Of a DNA stretch of 64,000 bases, positions 1-9,510 are shown piece by piece (position 1 is the first letter of the stretch; each line of letters begins with the position of its first letter). The notes under the pieces are model-generated. The model saw nothing but the letters and a program-made list of their open reading frames with translations, ran no database searches and had not been told where the DNA came from. The translations under genes were made by a program, and so were the position numbers. Where the stretch lies: contig NZ_FPBO01000007.1 in the NCBI RefSeq assembly GCF_900116645.1, forward strand, positions 124,001 through 188,000, read 5' to 3'. This stretch comes from Pseudoduganella namucuonensis (GTDB lineage Bacteria > Pseudomonadota > Gammaproteobacteria > Burkholderiales > Burkholderiaceae_D).

Positions 1-1
1 G

Positions 2-1375
2 CTGAACCTCGCCAACGTCACCACCGCCAAGGCGGCCCCGCCCTGGCAAGCCTGGCTGGGCTATGAGGACGAACTGGGCAAGGTCGGCCTCTACGAGGGC
101 GGCTACTACCGCGCCACCGGCGTCTGGCGCGCCACGCAGGATTCCAAGATGCTCAGCCTGGGAAAGGCCTTCAACGCGCCGGCGAAGGAAGCCTTCGCGC
201 TGGCGTTCTACGGCAAGATCGCCGACTACCTGGCGCTGAACACCGCCATCCCCGGCCTGTGCTTCGCCGACGTCCCGGACCGGGCCAGCCTCAGCTACAC
301 CTGGAGCCAGAATGGCGCCGCCCTGGCGAACGGCGGCACCTATTGCCTGGACATATACGGCGGCGGCAAGTACAGCGCGGGCGCCACCGTCACCCTGACC
401 ACCGTGGACGCGACCGGGCTGATACGCACGGGGTTGTCGCAAACCCAGGAAACCGAGACCCTGGCAATCCAGGCCGGCGCCGTGGACATGGCCGGCGCCG
501 CGCTCGACATCACCCAGGGCGGCGGCGTGTTCCGCTTCGACGGCGCGGACAACACGATCACCGTCCGCGACGGCGTCACCGCCGCCTATTTCGACGGCGG
601 CAACGGCGCCGACACGGTGATCCTCAATCTCGCCCTGGCCAGCGTCGGCCTGGAAAAGCTGGCCTCGGGCACTTGGCTGCTGAGCCGCGCGGACACGCCC
701 GTCATGGCGCTCAGGAACGTGGAATTCATCCAGTTCAGCGACAAGACGCAGAGCCTGGTCGAGACGCTGACCGCCACCGGCGGCAACGACAAGCTGCAAA
801 ACCATGCCGCCAGCGAGCTCATCGACGGCGGCGCCGGCACCGACTCGCTGGCCTACGCGGGGGCGCGCGCCGGCTTTTCCATCGAAAAGAGCGGCGCCGG
901 CTACACGATCACGGACCTGGCCAGCGGCAGCGCGGACATCGTCAGCAACGTCGAGCGCCTCGGCTTCAGCGACGCCGCCATCGCGCTCGACATCGCCGGC
1001 GTGGGTGGACAGGCCTACCGCCTGTACCAGGCGGCCTTCAACCGCGCCCCCGACAGCGCCGGCCTGGGCTACTGGATCAGCGTGATGGACCAGGGCGCCA
1101 GCCTGCGGGAGGTCTCGGCCGGCTTCACCGCGTCGGCGGAATTCAAGACCGTCTACGGCGTCAGCCCCAGCAACGCCCAGATCATCGACAAGCTATACCA
1201 GAACATCCTGCATCGTGCCGGCGAGGCGGCGGGAGTGGCATACTGGCTGGAGGTGCTAGACAAAAAACAGGACACCCTGGCGGGCGTGCTGGCCAACTTC
1301 AGCGAAGGGGCCGAAAACCAGGGCGCGCTGGCCGGCCTGATCGGCAACGGCTTCGCCTACACGCCATACGGTTGA
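2..1375 (+). CDS. Secreted M64-type peptidase, C-terminal part, with DUF4214 tail (5' truncated)
   Basis: The frame is open from base 2 to a TGA at 1373-1375, so the gene begins left of the window; an internal Met at 149 is not the start. The first ~60 visible residues (PPWQAWLGYEDELG, GLYEGGYYRATGVWRATQDSKM) resemble the end of the catalytic domain of IgA-type M64 metallopeptidases. Next come an Ig-like stretch (YTWSQNGAAL), a region with GGNGADTV and GGAGTDSL turns like RTX/calcium-binding beta-rolls, and a final DUF4214 region (YRLYQAAFNRAPDSAGLGYW, then LYQNILHRAGEAAGVAYW). DUF4214 is often found on secreted or S-layer-linked proteins. The M64 call rests only on the C-terminal end, because the zinc site lies outside the window. 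Confidence 0.7.
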   Translation: MNLANVTTAKAAPPWQAWLGYEDELGKVGLYEGGYYRATGVWRATQDSKMLSLGKAFNAPAKEAFALAFYGKIADYLALNTAIPGLCFADVPDRASLSYTWSQNGAALANGGTYCLDIYGGGKYSAGATVTLTTVDATGLIRTGLSQTQETETLAIQAGAVDMAGAALDITQGGGVFRFDGADNTITVRDGVTAAYFDGGNGADTVILNLALASVGLEKLASGTWLLSRADTPVMALRNVEFIQFSDKTQSLVETLTATGGNDKLQNHAASELIDGGAGTDSLAYAGARAGFSIEKSGAGYTITDLASGSADIVSNVERLGFSDAAIALDIAGVGGQAYRLYQAAFNRAPDSAGLGYWISVMDQGASLREVSAGFTASAEFKTVYGVSPSNAQIIDKLYQNILHRAGEAAGVAYWLEVLDKKQDTLAGVLANFSEGAENQGALAGLIGNGFAYTPYG

Positions 1376-1565
1376 GAGAACAGAGCTATGTATGAGACCT
1401 GGCCCAGCCGCTGCGCGACCTGGCCCGCAGCGAGGACTTCAAAGTCCTCCCCGGCAGCAGCCGCTGAGACATACCCGCGCCGGCATCAAGGCCATACCGG
1501 CGCCCGCCTGCGCAAATGTGTGCTTTCAGGCAAAATGGCTGGATTCCCTACACAAGGACTCCACC

Positions 1566-1865
1566 ATGATTTACGAAATCGCAGAAATCCAGATCAAACC
1601 GGACGCCAACGCAGCCTTCGAGGCGGCCGTCAAAGAGGCCGTGCCGCTGTTCCAGCGCGCCAAGGGCTGCCAGGCCATGCGCCTGGAGCGCATCATCGAG
1701 CGTCCGGACACCTACCACCTGGTGATCGAATGGGCCACGCTGGAAAACCACACCGTGGACTTCCGCGGCAGCGAGGACTTCCAGGCCTGGCGCGGCCTGG
1801 TGGGCGGCTTCTTCGCCCAGCCGCCAAAAGTGGAACACACCGAAACGGTCCTGACCGGCTTCTAA
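1566..1865 (+). CDS. Antibiotic biosynthesis monooxygenase (ABM) family protein
   Basis: A 99-residue protein with the ABM/YgiN dimeric ferredoxin-like pattern: first beta strand MIYEIAEIQIKP, a helix with FEAAVKEAVPLFQRAKGC, then a strand YHLVIEWATLENHTVDF and a closing helix with FQAWRGLVGGFF. Such proteins are small cytoplasmic oxygenases or quinol-binding proteins, and the substrate cannot be predicted. The ATG at 1566 is chosen because AAGGA lies about nine bases upstream and the family starts here; the frame stays open further upstream without family similarity. It is a separate small gene followed by another small gene on the same strand. Confidence 0.8.
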   Translation: MIYEIAEIQIKPDANAAFEAAVKEAVPLFQRAKGCQAMRLERIIERPDTYHLVIEWATLENHTVDFRGSEDFQAWRGLVGGFFAQPPKVEHTETVLTGF

Positions 1866-1940
1866 GCCGTCCCTCCGTTGCGACACGCTGCGCCCTTCGG
1901 GCGCAGAATATGGTCAACCATGCAAGGGAGACCAGACACC

Positions 1941-2243
1941 ATGACCGACACCATCTACCGCAACTTCATGCAGGTGAGCGACGCCGAACAGGCCCGCAAC
2001 GCCCTGCTGGCGGACGGCTTCCCCTACAGCTCGGTCAAGCTGACCCCGCACAAGGCGCTGGAGCCGAACACCACCGTGAGCACCGTGCAGAACATCATGG
2101 ATTCCCTGACGCCGGACAGCGTCGACGGCACGGACGACCCGCGTCCGCGCCCGGTCGCGCTGGTGGCGGTCGACGTGCTGGACAACGACCAGCGCCGCCA
2201 GGCCGACGCCATCATGCGGCGCTTCAACGCGATCGAGGCCTGA
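1941..2243 (+). CDS. Hypothetical small protein
   Basis: A 100-residue cytoplasmic protein with no signal peptide or membrane segment. The ATG at 1941 is preceded by AAGGGAG at 1924-1930, a good ribosome binding site, which rejects the longer open frame from 1878. The N-terminal half (IYRNFMQVSDAEQARNALLADGFPYSSVKL) reads like a ferredoxin-like alpha/beta unit of the kind seen in small stress proteins, but I cannot assign a family. It converges on pncB with only 21 bases between the stops. Confidence 0.65.
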   Translation: MTDTIYRNFMQVSDAEQARNALLADGFPYSSVKLTPHKALEPNTTVSTVQNIMDSLTPDSVDGTDDPRPRPVALVAVDVLDNDQRRQADAIMRRFNAIEA

Positions 2244-2264
2244 GCGGCGCGGCCCGCCCGCCGC

Positions 2265-3455
2265 TCACGCGGCCGGATGCTGGAACACCTGGCGCAGGTA
2301 GGCCAGGAAGGTTTCGTCCTTGCACATGGTCTTGCCCGGCGAATCGGACAGCTTGGCCACCGACTGGCCATTGCAGCGCACCAGCTTCATGACGATGTTC
2401 AACGGCGTCAGGCCGACGTCGTTGGTCAGATTGGTGCCGATGCCGAAACCGGTCATGATGCGGTCCGCGAAATGGCGGTACAGCCCGAACGCGGTTTCCA
2501 GGTCCAGCCCGTCCGAAAACACCAGGCGCTTGGTGTTGGCGTCCACCCGCAGCGCCGCGTAGTGCGCCAGCGCCTTCTCGCCCCACGCCTTGGGGTCGCC
2601 TGAATCGTGGCGCAGGCCGTCGAACAGCTTGGCGAAATACAGGTCGAAATCGGCCAGGAAGGCGTCCATGCCGACCACGTCCGTCAGCGCGATGCCCAGG
2701 TCGCCCCGGTATTCCTGCACCCAGTCCTCCAGCGCCGCCTTCTGGAAGTCGCGCAGGCGCACGCCGAAGGCCTGGAAGGATTGCATGTACTCGTGCGCCA
2801 TGGTGCCGATCGGCACGTTGCCCAGCCGCTTGGCCAGGTAGACGTTGGAGGTGCCCTTGAAGTATTGCGGCACCTCGGCGGTCAGGCGCAGCACCACCTC
2901 GTCGTGCCATGCCGACGAGAAGCGGCGGCGCAGGCCGAAGTCCGAGAATTCGAAGGGATGGCGCGGCGCCGGCCGCATGCCGAAGGCCTTCAGCGCGGCG
3001 ACCTTGTCCAGCAGCCGCTCGCGGCCTTCGGCCAACGCGGCGGCCTGGTCGAAACGGCGGAAATACAGCTCGTTGACGATGTACAGCACGAAGATCTCGA
3101 AGCCCATCACGTGCACCTGCGGCCCGGCGGCCGTGATGGCCAGCGTGCCGCCCTCCGCGCGCGCGTGGATGAACTTGCGCTGGAAGCGGAACACGGCGAG
3201 GAAATCGACGAAGTCGCTCTTCATGAAGCGCAGCGAGCGCAGGTAGGCCAGCTCGTCGTCGTTGAAGGACAGCAGGCACAGGTGGTCGAGCTGGGCGTTC
3301 ACCTCGTCCACCAGTTCGGCCAGCGGGAAGCTCGGCGCGTTGCGGCAGACGAATTCGTATTCGCTGTGGGAGTTCGGATGGCCATGCAGCAGCGCCTGCC
3401 ACATGGTGAATTTATACAGGTCGGTCTCGAGCAGGCTGCGGACGACGGGAACCAT
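2265..3455 (-). CDS. pncB: Nicotinate phosphoribosyltransferase
   Basis: A 396-residue enzyme, the usual PncB length, making nicotinate mononucleotide from nicotinate and PRPP with ATP hydrolysis in the NAD salvage (Preiss-Handler) pathway. Family marks: N-terminal [27 protein letters not shown], the GLRHDSGDP segment that carries the histidine phosphorylated in this family, the phosphate-binding [11 protein letters not shown], and [17 protein letters not shown]. The start MVPVVRS at 3455 fits the family; the upstream extension overlaps the preceding gene. It lies two bases after the nicotinamidase stop, so the pair is one operon turning nicotinamide into NaMN. Confidence 0.95.
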   Translation of the reverse strand: MVPVVRSLLETDLYKFTMWQALLHGHPNSHSEYEFVCRNAPSFPLAELVDEVNAQLDHLCLLSFNDDELAYLRSLRFMKSDFVDFLAVFRFQRKFIHARAEGGTLAITAAGPQVHVMGFEIFVLYIVNELYFRRFDQAAALAEGRERLLDKVAALKAFGMRPAPRHPFEFSDFGLRRRFSSAWHDEVVLRLTAEVPQYFKGTSNVYLAKRLGNVPIGTMAHEYMQSFQAFGVRLRDFQKAALEDWVQEYRGDLGIALTDVVGMDAFLADFDLYFAKLFDGLRHDSGDPKAWGEKALAHYAALRVDANTKRLVFSDGLDLETAFGLYRHFADRIMTGFGIGTNLTNDVGLTPLNIVMKLVRCNGQSVAKLSDSPGKTMCKDETFLAYLRQVFQHPAA

Positions 3456-3457
3456 GC

Positions 3458-4348
3458 TCAATCCTCCCGGTGGTCGGCGTTGTCCAGCAGGTCCCGCAGC
3501 ACGTCGCCGGACTGCGCCAGCCGCACGCCGCGCTCCTCCATTTCCTCCAGGAAGTCCTGGTACTGGTCGCAAAAGCCGGCCACCGGGCTCATGCAATCGG
3601 TCACCAGCGCCAGCCGGCGCAGCGACGCCTCGCCGAACCGTGCGGCGAACTGGGCCGCGATGTGCTCGGTGGTGGCTTTCACGCAATGGCTGCCGGCCTC
3701 GCCTGCGATGTAGACCACGTCCGCCTCGGCCAGGCGCGCGATCAGCGTGCGGTTCAGCTGGGTGTCCGGGTCGGCGTCGTCCGGCACCTCGGCCATGACG
3801 GCGGAGTAGTGCTCGGTCCAGGGGTTGGAGCCCTTGGCGATCTTCGCCACCGTGCCTTGCGACACGTCCTCCCAGCGGTTGTAGGCCGAGCGCACGTCCT
3901 CGTGCACATTGTGGCCCCAGGAACCGATTTCGCAGTGCACGGGCCAGATCATCAGCCGGTAGCGGCCGCTGCGTTCGAGCGCGTGCAGGTAGGCCAGCAC
4001 GCGCGGCGTGGCGGACGCGTCGCGCGGATGGTATTTGCCTGCGCGCACGTCATCGCCGGTGATCTGGGTGAACGGCACGGGGGCGGCGCCGTCAGCGTCC
4101 TGCCAGAAGGTCGGATGAGCGATGTCGTAGCGGTGGTGGGAGTCCAGCGTGACGCTGACGCCGGTGATGCCGCGGCGGCCGCGGTTGATCAGGCCGGCCA
4201 GGCGCAGCATGTCTTGGTGCGCGCCGGGCACGGGCAGCGCCGGCGCGTGGCGGCCCTTGGTGGCCGGATTCTCCGGCAGATAGTCCGCAGGCAGATCGCA
4301 AAAGTCATTCTGCGGGTCGATGATCAGCAGATGCAGGTGGCGTGTCAT
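3458..4348 (-). CDS. Nicotinamidase / isochorismatase-family cysteine hydrolase
   Basis: A 296-residue cytoplasmic hydrolase, longer than E. coli PncA (about 213). It has the family triad: Asp11 in IIDPQNDF, a lysine in KIAKGSNP (about 169-172) and nucleophile Cys222 in [11 protein letters not shown]. The metal-binding set Asp69, His71 and His78 lies in [11 protein letters not shown]. The likely reaction is nicotinamide to nicotinate plus ammonia. The product would feed PncB, encoded two bases downstream. The extra length comes from insertions such as the [19 protein letters not shown] region. It begins at ATG 4348, facing a 219-bp palindrome-rich gap. Confidence 0.85.
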   Translation of the reverse strand: MTRHLHLLIIDPQNDFCDLPADYLPENPATKGRHAPALPVPGAHQDMLRLAGLINRGRRGITGVSVTLDSHHRYDIAHPTFWQDADGAAPVPFTQITGDDVRAGKYHPRDASATPRVLAYLHALERSGRYRLMIWPVHCEIGSWGHNVHEDVRSAYNRWEDVSQGTVAKIAKGSNPWTEHYSAVMAEVPDDADPDTQLNRTLIARLAEADVVYIAGEAGSHCVKATTEHIAAQFAARFGEASLRRLALVTDCMSPVAGFCDQYQDFLEEMEERGVRLAQSGDVLRDLLDNADHRED

Positions 4349-4438
4349 GGTTCGGCTCCGTGGCGCGGGAAGTATTGATCATACCCGCTGCGCCGCAAAG
4401 CCTCCAGACGCTCGCACCGCTGACGCCGCTTGTGAGGG

Positions 4439-4465
4439 GGATGTAGCCCCAGCGGGGCTACATCC
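4439..4465. repeat. Perfect 12-bp hairpin in the azoR-nicotinamidase gap
   Basis: A perfect inverted repeat: arm 4439-4450 (GGATGTAGCCCC), loop AGC, arm 4454-4465. There is no T tract on either side, so it looks more like a mobile palindromic unit than a classical terminator. It lies downstream of azoR and upstream of the nicotinamidase start. Confidence 0.75.
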
Positions 4466-4491
4466 GATCCCGCAGGGACTGCGCCCGAAGT

Positions 4492-4541
4492 CCTGTCGAC
4501 GCCGCTTGGGGTCTGACCCCAAAGGCCTGTCGGCGCCGCTT
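4492..4541. repeat. GGGGTC-type palindrome flanked by 16-bp direct repeats
   Basis: A palindrome with TTGGGGTC and GACCCCAA arms at 4506-4513 and 4515-4522 is flanked by direct repeats CCTGTCGACGCCGCTT (4492-4507) and CCTGTCGGCGCCGCTT (4526-4541), which differ at one base. The GACGCCGCTT core occurs again at 4422-4431. The GGGGTC/GACCCC arms link it to the elements at 27073, 44362 and 48346. Confidence 0.75.
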
Positions 4542-4567
4542 CCGGGGGGAAACACCGGTGCGGAGGG

Positions 4568-5182
4568 TCAGGCGGCGACCAGCTCGGCGATCGATTGGCG
4601 GCTCTTGGCCAGCGTGTCGGCCAAGGCTTGCTCGCCCATCGCCACGCCCTCGGCGCGGATGAAGCTGATGTCGGTGATGCCCAGGAAGCCGAGCACCGCG
4701 CGCAAATAGGTCGCCAGGTGGTCGTAGGCCGCGCCGGGGCCTTCGCTGTAGACGCCGCCGCTGGCGGTGAAGACGTAGACTTTCTTGCCGGTCAGCAGGC
4801 CGACGGGGCCGGTTTCCGTGTATTTGAAGGTCACGCCGGCGCGGGCGATGTGGTCGATCCAGGCTTTCAGCGTGGAGCTGACCGAGAAGTTGTACATCGG
4901 CGCGCCGATCACGATCACGTCCGCCGCCTGCACTTCTGCCACCAGCGTGTCCGACGTTTTCACGGTGTGCGCCTGCTCGGCGTTGCGGGCCTCGGCCGGG
5001 GTGAAGAAGGCGCCCATCATCTGTTCGGTCAGGTGCGGCACGGGATTGGCGGCCAGGTCGCGCTCGACGATGGTGTCGGCCGGATTGGCGGCCTTCCACT
5101 TGGCGACGAATTCCGCCGACAGTTGCCGCGACAGGGAACCGGTGTTGCGCACGCTGCTGTTGATGTAAAGGACGTTTGCCAT
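4568..5182 (-). CDS. azoR: FMN-dependent NADH-azoreductase / quinone reductase
   Basis: A 204-residue flavodoxin-fold oxidoreductase of the AzoR family. The N-terminal strand and phosphate loop MANVLYINSSVRNTGSLSRQL bind FMN phosphate; GAPMYNFSVSSTLKAWIDHIARAG and FTASGGVYSEG are typical flavin- and substrate-contact segments. AzoR enzymes reduce quinones, azo dyes and nitro compounds with NADH in the cytoplasm and often help against thiol or quinone stress. It is transcribed away from a LysR gene across a 109-bp gap with repeated CTATCG motifs, so control by that regulator is likely but inferred. Confidence 0.93.
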   Translation of the reverse strand: MANVLYINSSVRNTGSLSRQLSAEFVAKWKAANPADTIVERDLAANPVPHLTEQMMGAFFTPAEARNAEQAHTVKTSDTLVAEVQAADVIVIGAPMYNFSVSSTLKAWIDHIARAGVTFKYTETGPVGLLTGKKVYVFTASGGVYSEGPGAAYDHLATYLRAVLGFLGITDISFIRAEGVAMGEQALADTLAKSRQSIAELVAA

Positions 5183-5240
5183 GATGCTGCTCCTGATTGA
5201 TTGGTAGCCCGTGAGGGATTGCCTGCATCATAGATCGGGA

Positions 5241-5283
5241 TTACTATCGAGGAAATACCGTTTATATCTATCGTTACTATCGA
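5241..5283. promoter_or_regulatory. Candidate LysR operator between azoR and lysR
   Basis: The divergent gap holds TTACTATCGA at 5241-5250 and again at 5274-5283, 33 bases apart (about three helical turns), plus a further CTATCG at 5268-5273. Repeated boxes in helical phase between a LysR gene and its divergent neighbour are what a LysR tetramer would bind. That the repeats act as the operator is inference. Confidence 0.5.
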
Positions 5284-5291
5284 TTTTTTGG

Positions 5292-6212
5292 ATGATGAGA
5301 GACCCCGGCCTTCCCTCCCTCGACCAGTTGCGCGTGTTCATCGCCGTCATCGACCATGGCGGCTTCGCGCACGCGGCGCGCGCGCTGCACCGCACCCAGT
5401 CCGTCATCAGCTACACCATCGCCAACCTGGAGGAGCAGCTCAACATCGCCCTGCTGGACCGCTCCCGGCGCAAGCCCACCCTGACGGAGGCGGGCAAGGC
5501 GCTGCTGGCCGACGCCCGCGCGGTGTCGATGAAGGTGGACAGCATGCGCTCGCGCGCCAAGGCGCTGTCGGCCGGGCTGGAGGCGGAGGTGTCGCTGGTG
5601 GTGGACGTGATGTTTCCCACCTGTCTGCTGGTGGGCATCCTGAACGAGTTCCAGCAGGTCTATCCGACCGTGTCCTTGCGCCTGCAAACCGAGGCGCTGG
5701 GCGCGGTGACGCAGCTGGTGCTGGACCGCGTGTGCCACATCGGCATCTGCGGCGGCGTGATCGCGCCGCCGGACGCCATCGAGCGCCACGCGGCCGGCGC
5801 GGTGACGATGATGCCGGTGTGCGCGCCCAGCCATCCGCTGGCCAAAATGGAGGGCAAGATTCCCGTGTCGGCGCTGCGCGAACACTTGCAGCTGGTGCTG
5901 ACCGACCGCAGCAAGCTGACGGCCGGCAAGGATTTCGGCGTGCTGGGCCTGCGCAACTGGCGCCTGGGCGACCTGGGGTCCAAGTACGCGCTGCTGCGCG
6001 GCGGCCTGGGCTGGGGCAGCATGCCGCAGGCCATGATCAGCGACGACCTCGCCAACGGCCGCCTGGTGCAGCTGAACATCGCGGACGGCAATACCTTGCA
6101 GTATCCGCTGTTCATCATCCACCGCGGCGACGAGGAGCCGGGCCCGGCCGGACGCTGGCTGATGCGGCAATTCCTGGAGCTGGATCACAGCCTGCCGCAC
6201 GAGCCGTATTGA
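5292..6212 (+). CDS. LysR-family transcriptional regulator
   Basis: A 306-residue regulator. The N-terminal winged helix-turn-helix is LPSLDQLRVFIAVIDHGGFAHAARALHRTQSVISYTI, followed by the linker helix and a periplasmic-binding-protein-like effector domain (SLVVDVMFPTCLLVGILNEF onward). The start MMRDPGLPSL at 5292 is taken because LysR proteins begin just before the helix-turn-helix; the frame is open further upstream to 5211, but that part overlaps the promoter region. It is divergent from azoR and presumably controls it in response to a quinone- or azo-type inducer (inference). Confidence 0.88.
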   Translation: MMRDPGLPSLDQLRVFIAVIDHGGFAHAARALHRTQSVISYTIANLEEQLNIALLDRSRRKPTLTEAGKALLADARAVSMKVDSMRSRAKALSAGLEAEVSLVVDVMFPTCLLVGILNEFQQVYPTVSLRLQTEALGAVTQLVLDRVCHIGICGGVIAPPDAIERHAAGAVTMMPVCAPSHPLAKMEGKIPVSALREHLQLVLTDRSKLTAGKDFGVLGLRNWRLGDLGSKYALLRGGLGWGSMPQAMISDDLANGRLVQLNIADGNTLQYPLFIIHRGDEEPGPAGRWLMRQFLELDHSLPHEPY

Positions 6213-6314
6213 CCGGCTGCCGCGCCTGTTCCTACGCGCCACTGGCGCGTAGTCCTATAGTCCCTTGGCGGGCGCGGGCCTACGATGAAGGTGCCTTACA
6301 ACAAGGAGACCATC

Positions 6315-6596
6315 ATGAAACTGAAGCAAAAGCGCAAGCAACGCCAGGACCAGCAAGGCATGCGGATGCAGGAATTGCAGCAGCAAGGTTATGTGCAGCA
6401 AGGTGGCGGCATGCAGCAGGGCTCGGCCATCAACCAGCAAAGCGCGTCGGACGTCTCGGCCGAGGCCACGCGCCGCAACCGCTCCACCGGGGCCCGCGGC
6501 GACAGCACCCACCAGCGCTACAACTCGGGGGTGATGAAGGACGACATCAAGCGCGCCGAGGGCGACCGCACCCGCAGCGACAAACAGATCCGCTAG
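6315..6596 (+). CDS. Hypothetical hydrophilic Gln/Arg-rich protein
   Basis: A 93-residue, strongly charged protein with no signal peptide or membrane segment. The first third is Lys/Arg/Gln-rich (MKLKQKRKQRQDQQG) and the middle is Gln/Gly-rich with QQQGYVQQGGGMQQG. The composition suggests a disordered or nucleic-acid-associated protein, but no family is recognised. AAGGAG at 6303-6308 supports ATG 6315 over the longer frame from 6285. Its stop codon lies inside an 18-base palindrome shared with the end of cheB. Confidence 0.65.
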   Translation: MKLKQKRKQRQDQQGMRMQELQQQGYVQQGGGMQQGSAINQQSASDVSAEATRRNRSTGARGDSTHQRYNSGVMKDDIKRAEGDRTRSDKQIR

Positions 6597-6609
6597 CGAA
6601 TTCGCTAGC
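6592..6609. terminator. 18-bp perfect palindrome between convergent genes
   Basis: GCTAGCGAATTCGCTAGC is fully palindromic and spans the stop of the hypothetical gene; a third GCTAGCG half lies at 6618-6624 over the cheB stop. It has no T run, so any role as a bidirectional terminator is tentative. Confidence 0.4.
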
Positions 6610-6618
6610 CGAATCCGG

Positions 6619-7719
6619 CTAGCGTCCCGGCTGCTGCAGGATTTCGCGGTCCAGGGCCTGCAGCGGCACGCTTTTCTCCACGGCGCCCAGCTTGACCGCC
6701 TCCATGGGCATGCCGTACACCACGCAGCTTTTCTCGTCCTGCGCCACGGTGCGCGCGCCGGCCTTGCGCATTTCCAGCAGGCCGGCCGCGCCGTCGTCGC
6801 CCATGCCGGTCATGATGATGCCCAGCGCGTTGGCGCCGGCGCACTTGGCCACCGAGCGGAACAGCACATCGACCGACGGCCGGTGCCGGTTCACCAGCGG
6901 GCCGTCGATCACGTCCACGTAGTACTGGTTGCCGATGCGGCGCACCAGCAGGTGCTTGCCGCCGGGCGCGATCAGCGCCAGGCCGGGCCGCACCTTGTCG
7001 TTGGTTTCCGCTTCCTTGACGGTGATTGCGCAGATCGCGTCCAGCCGCGCCGCGAACGCGGCCGTGAATTTTTCCGGCATGTGCTGCACCACCACGATGC
7101 CGGGCGCGTCGGCCGGCAGCGCGGACAGCACCTCCTCCAGCGCCTGCGTGCCGCCGGTGGAGGTGCCGATCGCCACCAGCAGCCCGGTGCGCACATTGAC
7201 GGCGGCGAGGCCCGGCGGCAGGATCACGTCCGCCGTCAGCTTGGCCGGCGCCACCGGCAGGGGCGGCATGGGCGACGGCGTCGCCACGCCGCGCCGGCCG
7301 GGCGCCGCCGGCAACACGTTGGCCCCGGCCGCCAGCCGTACCGCTGCGATCAATTCATCCGCGTGGCCCTGCATGTATTGCCGCACATTCACGCGCGGCC
7401 GGTTCACCACGGCCACCGCGCCGGCCGACAGGGCCTCCACCGATAGTTGCGTGCTGCCGGCCGTCATCGAGGAGCAGATCACCACCGGCAGCGGCCGCTC
7501 CTGCATGATCTTGCGCAGGAAGGTGATGCCGTCCATGCGCGGCATTTCGATGTCCAGCAGCAGCACGTCCGGCCAATGCAGGCGCATCCGCTCCATGGCC
7601 AGCAGGGGATCGGCCACCGCGTGGGCGACCGTGATGCCGGGCACCGCGTTGAGCAGGCCGCTGAGTACCTGCCGCACCACGGCGGAGTCGTCCACCACCA
7701 GCACCTCGATGTTTTTCAT
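6619..7719 (-). CDS. cheB: Chemotaxis protein-glutamate methylesterase CheB
   Basis: A 366-residue response regulator-methylesterase. The receiver domain (1-125) has Asp10/Asp11 and phospho-acceptor Asp56 in [13 protein letters not shown] Pro/Ala-rich linker (about 138-170) leads to the esterase domain with Ser187 in GTSTGG, His213 in VQHMPEKF and Asp309 in TGMGDDG as the catalytic triad. It removes methyl groups from receptor glutamates, resetting adaptation. It is the last gene of a cheY-mcp-cheB operon, with 61 bases separating it from mcp. Confidence 0.96.
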   Translation of the reverse strand: MKNIEVLVVDDSAVVRQVLSGLLNAVPGITVAHAVADPLLAMERMRLHWPDVLLLDIEMPRMDGITFLRKIMQERPLPVVICSSMTAGSTQLSVEALSAGAVAVVNRPRVNVRQYMQGHADELIAAVRLAAGANVLPAAPGRRGVATPSPMPPLPVAPAKLTADVILPPGLAAVNVRTGLLVAIGTSTGGTQALEEVLSALPADAPGIVVVQHMPEKFTAAFAARLDAICAITVKEAETNDKVRPGLALIAPGGKHLLVRRIGNQYYVDVIDGPLVNRHRPSVDVLFRSVAKCAGANALGIIMTGMGDDGAAGLLEMRKAGARTVAQDEKSCVVYGMPMEAVKLGAVEKSVPLQALDREILQQPGR

Positions 7720-7780
7720 CGTGGGCGCCCTCCCGGGGCGGGCATTGGGGCGCTCATGCGCATGGTGTCACGCCCGCCGC

Positions 7781-9469
7781 TCAGAACCTGGTGAAGTGGG
7801 CCTCGTCCGGCTCGCCGTCCTGGAAGGGCGCGCCGCCGCGGTGGCCGCCGGTGGACGCGGCGGGCTTGCGTTCCGCCAGGTGGATGGACGGCTTGCGCGG
7901 GACCGCCTTGGCCGCGCCGCCGCGCCGGCCGCCCGGCGCCGCCGGGGCCTGCGTCGCCGCCCTGCCCGCCACGCGGAAGAAGGCGATGGCGGCCTGCAAT
8001 TCCTCGGCCTGGCTGCTCATTTCCTCGGCGGTGGAGGCCAGTTCCTCGGAACCGGCGGCGTTCTGCTGGGTGGTGCCGCTGAGCTGGCCCACGGCGGCGT
8101 TGATCTGCCCCAGGCCGGTCGATTGCTCCTCCGACGCGGCCGTGATCTCCTGCACCAGGTCCGAGGTCTTCTTGATGTTCGGCACCATGGAATCGAGCAG
8201 CTCGCCGGCGCGCTCGGCCAGGCCGACGCTGCTGGCCGCGACCTCGCCGATCTCCTGCGCCGCCACCTGGCTGCGCTCGGCCAGCTTGCGCACCTCGGCC
8301 GCCACCACGGCGAAGCCCTTGCCGTGCTCGCCCGCCCTGGCCGCCTCGATGGCCGCGTTCAGCGCCAGCAGGTTGGTCTGGTAGGCGATGTCGTCGATGA
8401 TGACGATCTTGGCCGCGATCTTCTTCATGGCCGCCACGGTTTCCCGCACGGCCGCGCCGCCCTCGGTGGCCTCGGCCGCCGCCTTGCTGGCCATGGCGTC
8501 GGTCACCTTCGCGTTCTCGGTGTTTTGCGCGATGGACGCGGTCATCTCCTCCACCGAGGCGCTGGTCTGCTCGACGCCGGCGGCCTGCTCGCTGGCGGCC
8601 TGCGACAGCGACTGCGCGGTGGCGCTCACCTCTTCCGACGCGCCGGCCAGCACCTGGGCGCCGCCGGTCACCTCGGCCACCACCTGCGACAGCTTGTCCA
8701 CCATCTGCTTCATCGAATACAGCAGGCTGTCCTGGTCGCCGTCGCGGACGCGGATCTCCAACGCCAGGTTGCCGTTCGCGACCTGGCCGACGATCTGCGC
8801 CGCGTAGTCCGGCTCGCCGCCCAGCTGGCGCATCAGGCTGCGGATCAGCAGCCACGCCAGGATCGCGCCGAACAGCACGCCGCCGGCGATCAGGCCGATA
8901 TTCAGGTTCAGCGACTTGTCATACTGGGCTTCCGCGTCCGCGTATTCCAGCTTGGCCACGCTTTCCTGCAGGTCGCGCAGCCGGGACAGCGTTTCGAAGG
9001 CCGTGTTGAACGCCGGCTCGGCCGCGCGGTAGGCCTCCTGCGCGCCCTTGGCGTTGCCGGCCTTCAGTTGCGCCAGCACCTGCTGGCGACGCTCCATATA
9101 GGCCGCCCATTGCGGCTGGAACTCGTTCACCATGCGCTTCTCGTCGGGCGTCAGGTAGGTGGCGGCGTAATCGGCCCACTGCTTGGCGACGACGGCGTCG
9201 AACTGGTCGATGCGCCGCAGCGCGTCGTCCAGCTCCGCGCCCGGGGCCGTTTGCAGCGCGCCCTGCAGGCGATAGCGGGCGCCCATGCCTGCCTCGGTCA
9301 CCTTGCCCAACTGCACCAGGGTCACGGTGCGGTCCTCGTACACCGTCTTCAGCTTGGCGTTGCTGAACGACATGCCGCTGACGCCCTCGTAGCCTATTCC
9401 CAGCATGATGGCGCACAGCACCGCCACCAGCAGACCCAGCCTTGCAGCCACCGTCATTTTGTTGAACAC
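7781..9469 (-). CDS. Methyl-accepting chemotaxis protein
   Basis: A 562-residue transducer. TM1 is about residues 9-29, then a ~160-residue helical sensor region of the four-helix-bundle type, TM2 about 190-210, a HAMP-like segment, and a cytoplasmic signalling domain whose hairpin tip ([20 protein letters not shown], 361-380, then [14 protein letters not shown]) binds CheA/CheW. The GTG at 9469 is chosen over the ATG at 9457 because GAGGAG lies seven bases before it. There is no C-terminal NWE(T/S)F tether. The ligand is unknown. It sits between cheY and cheB. Confidence 0.92.
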   Translation of the reverse strand: MFNKMTVAARLGLLVAVLCAIMLGIGYEGVSGMSFSNAKLKTVYEDRTVTLVQLGKVTEAGMGARYRLQGALQTAPGAELDDALRRIDQFDAVVAKQWADYAATYLTPDEKRMVNEFQPQWAAYMERRQQVLAQLKAGNAKGAQEAYRAAEPAFNTAFETLSRLRDLQESVAKLEYADAEAQYDKSLNLNIGLIAGGVLFGAILAWLLIRSLMRQLGGEPDYAAQIVGQVANGNLALEIRVRDGDQDSLLYSMKQMVDKLSQVVAEVTGGAQVLAGASEEVSATAQSLSQAASEQAAGVEQTSASVEEMTASIAQNTENAKVTDAMASKAAAEATEGGAAVRETVAAMKKIAAKIVIIDDIAYQTNLLALNAAIEAARAGEHGKGFAVVAAEVRKLAERSQVAAQEIGEVAASSVGLAERAGELLDSMVPNIKKTSDLVQEITAASEEQSTGLGQINAAVGQLSGTTQQNAAGSEELASTAEEMSSQAEELQAAIAFFRVAGRAATQAPAAPGGRRGGAAKAVPRKPSIHLAERKPAASTGGHRGGAPFQDGEPDEAHFTRF

Positions 9470-9510
9470 CGTGGATCTCCTCGAAATTGTGGGTAGTGCG
9501 GCCGTTCCGG

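Noticed and set aside
1396..1467. Short frame DLAQPLRDLARSEDFKVLPG... ending at 1467, reading like a lost C-terminus
   Set aside because: Bounded by a stop at 1393-1395, has no start and no family match; too short to call a pseudogene.
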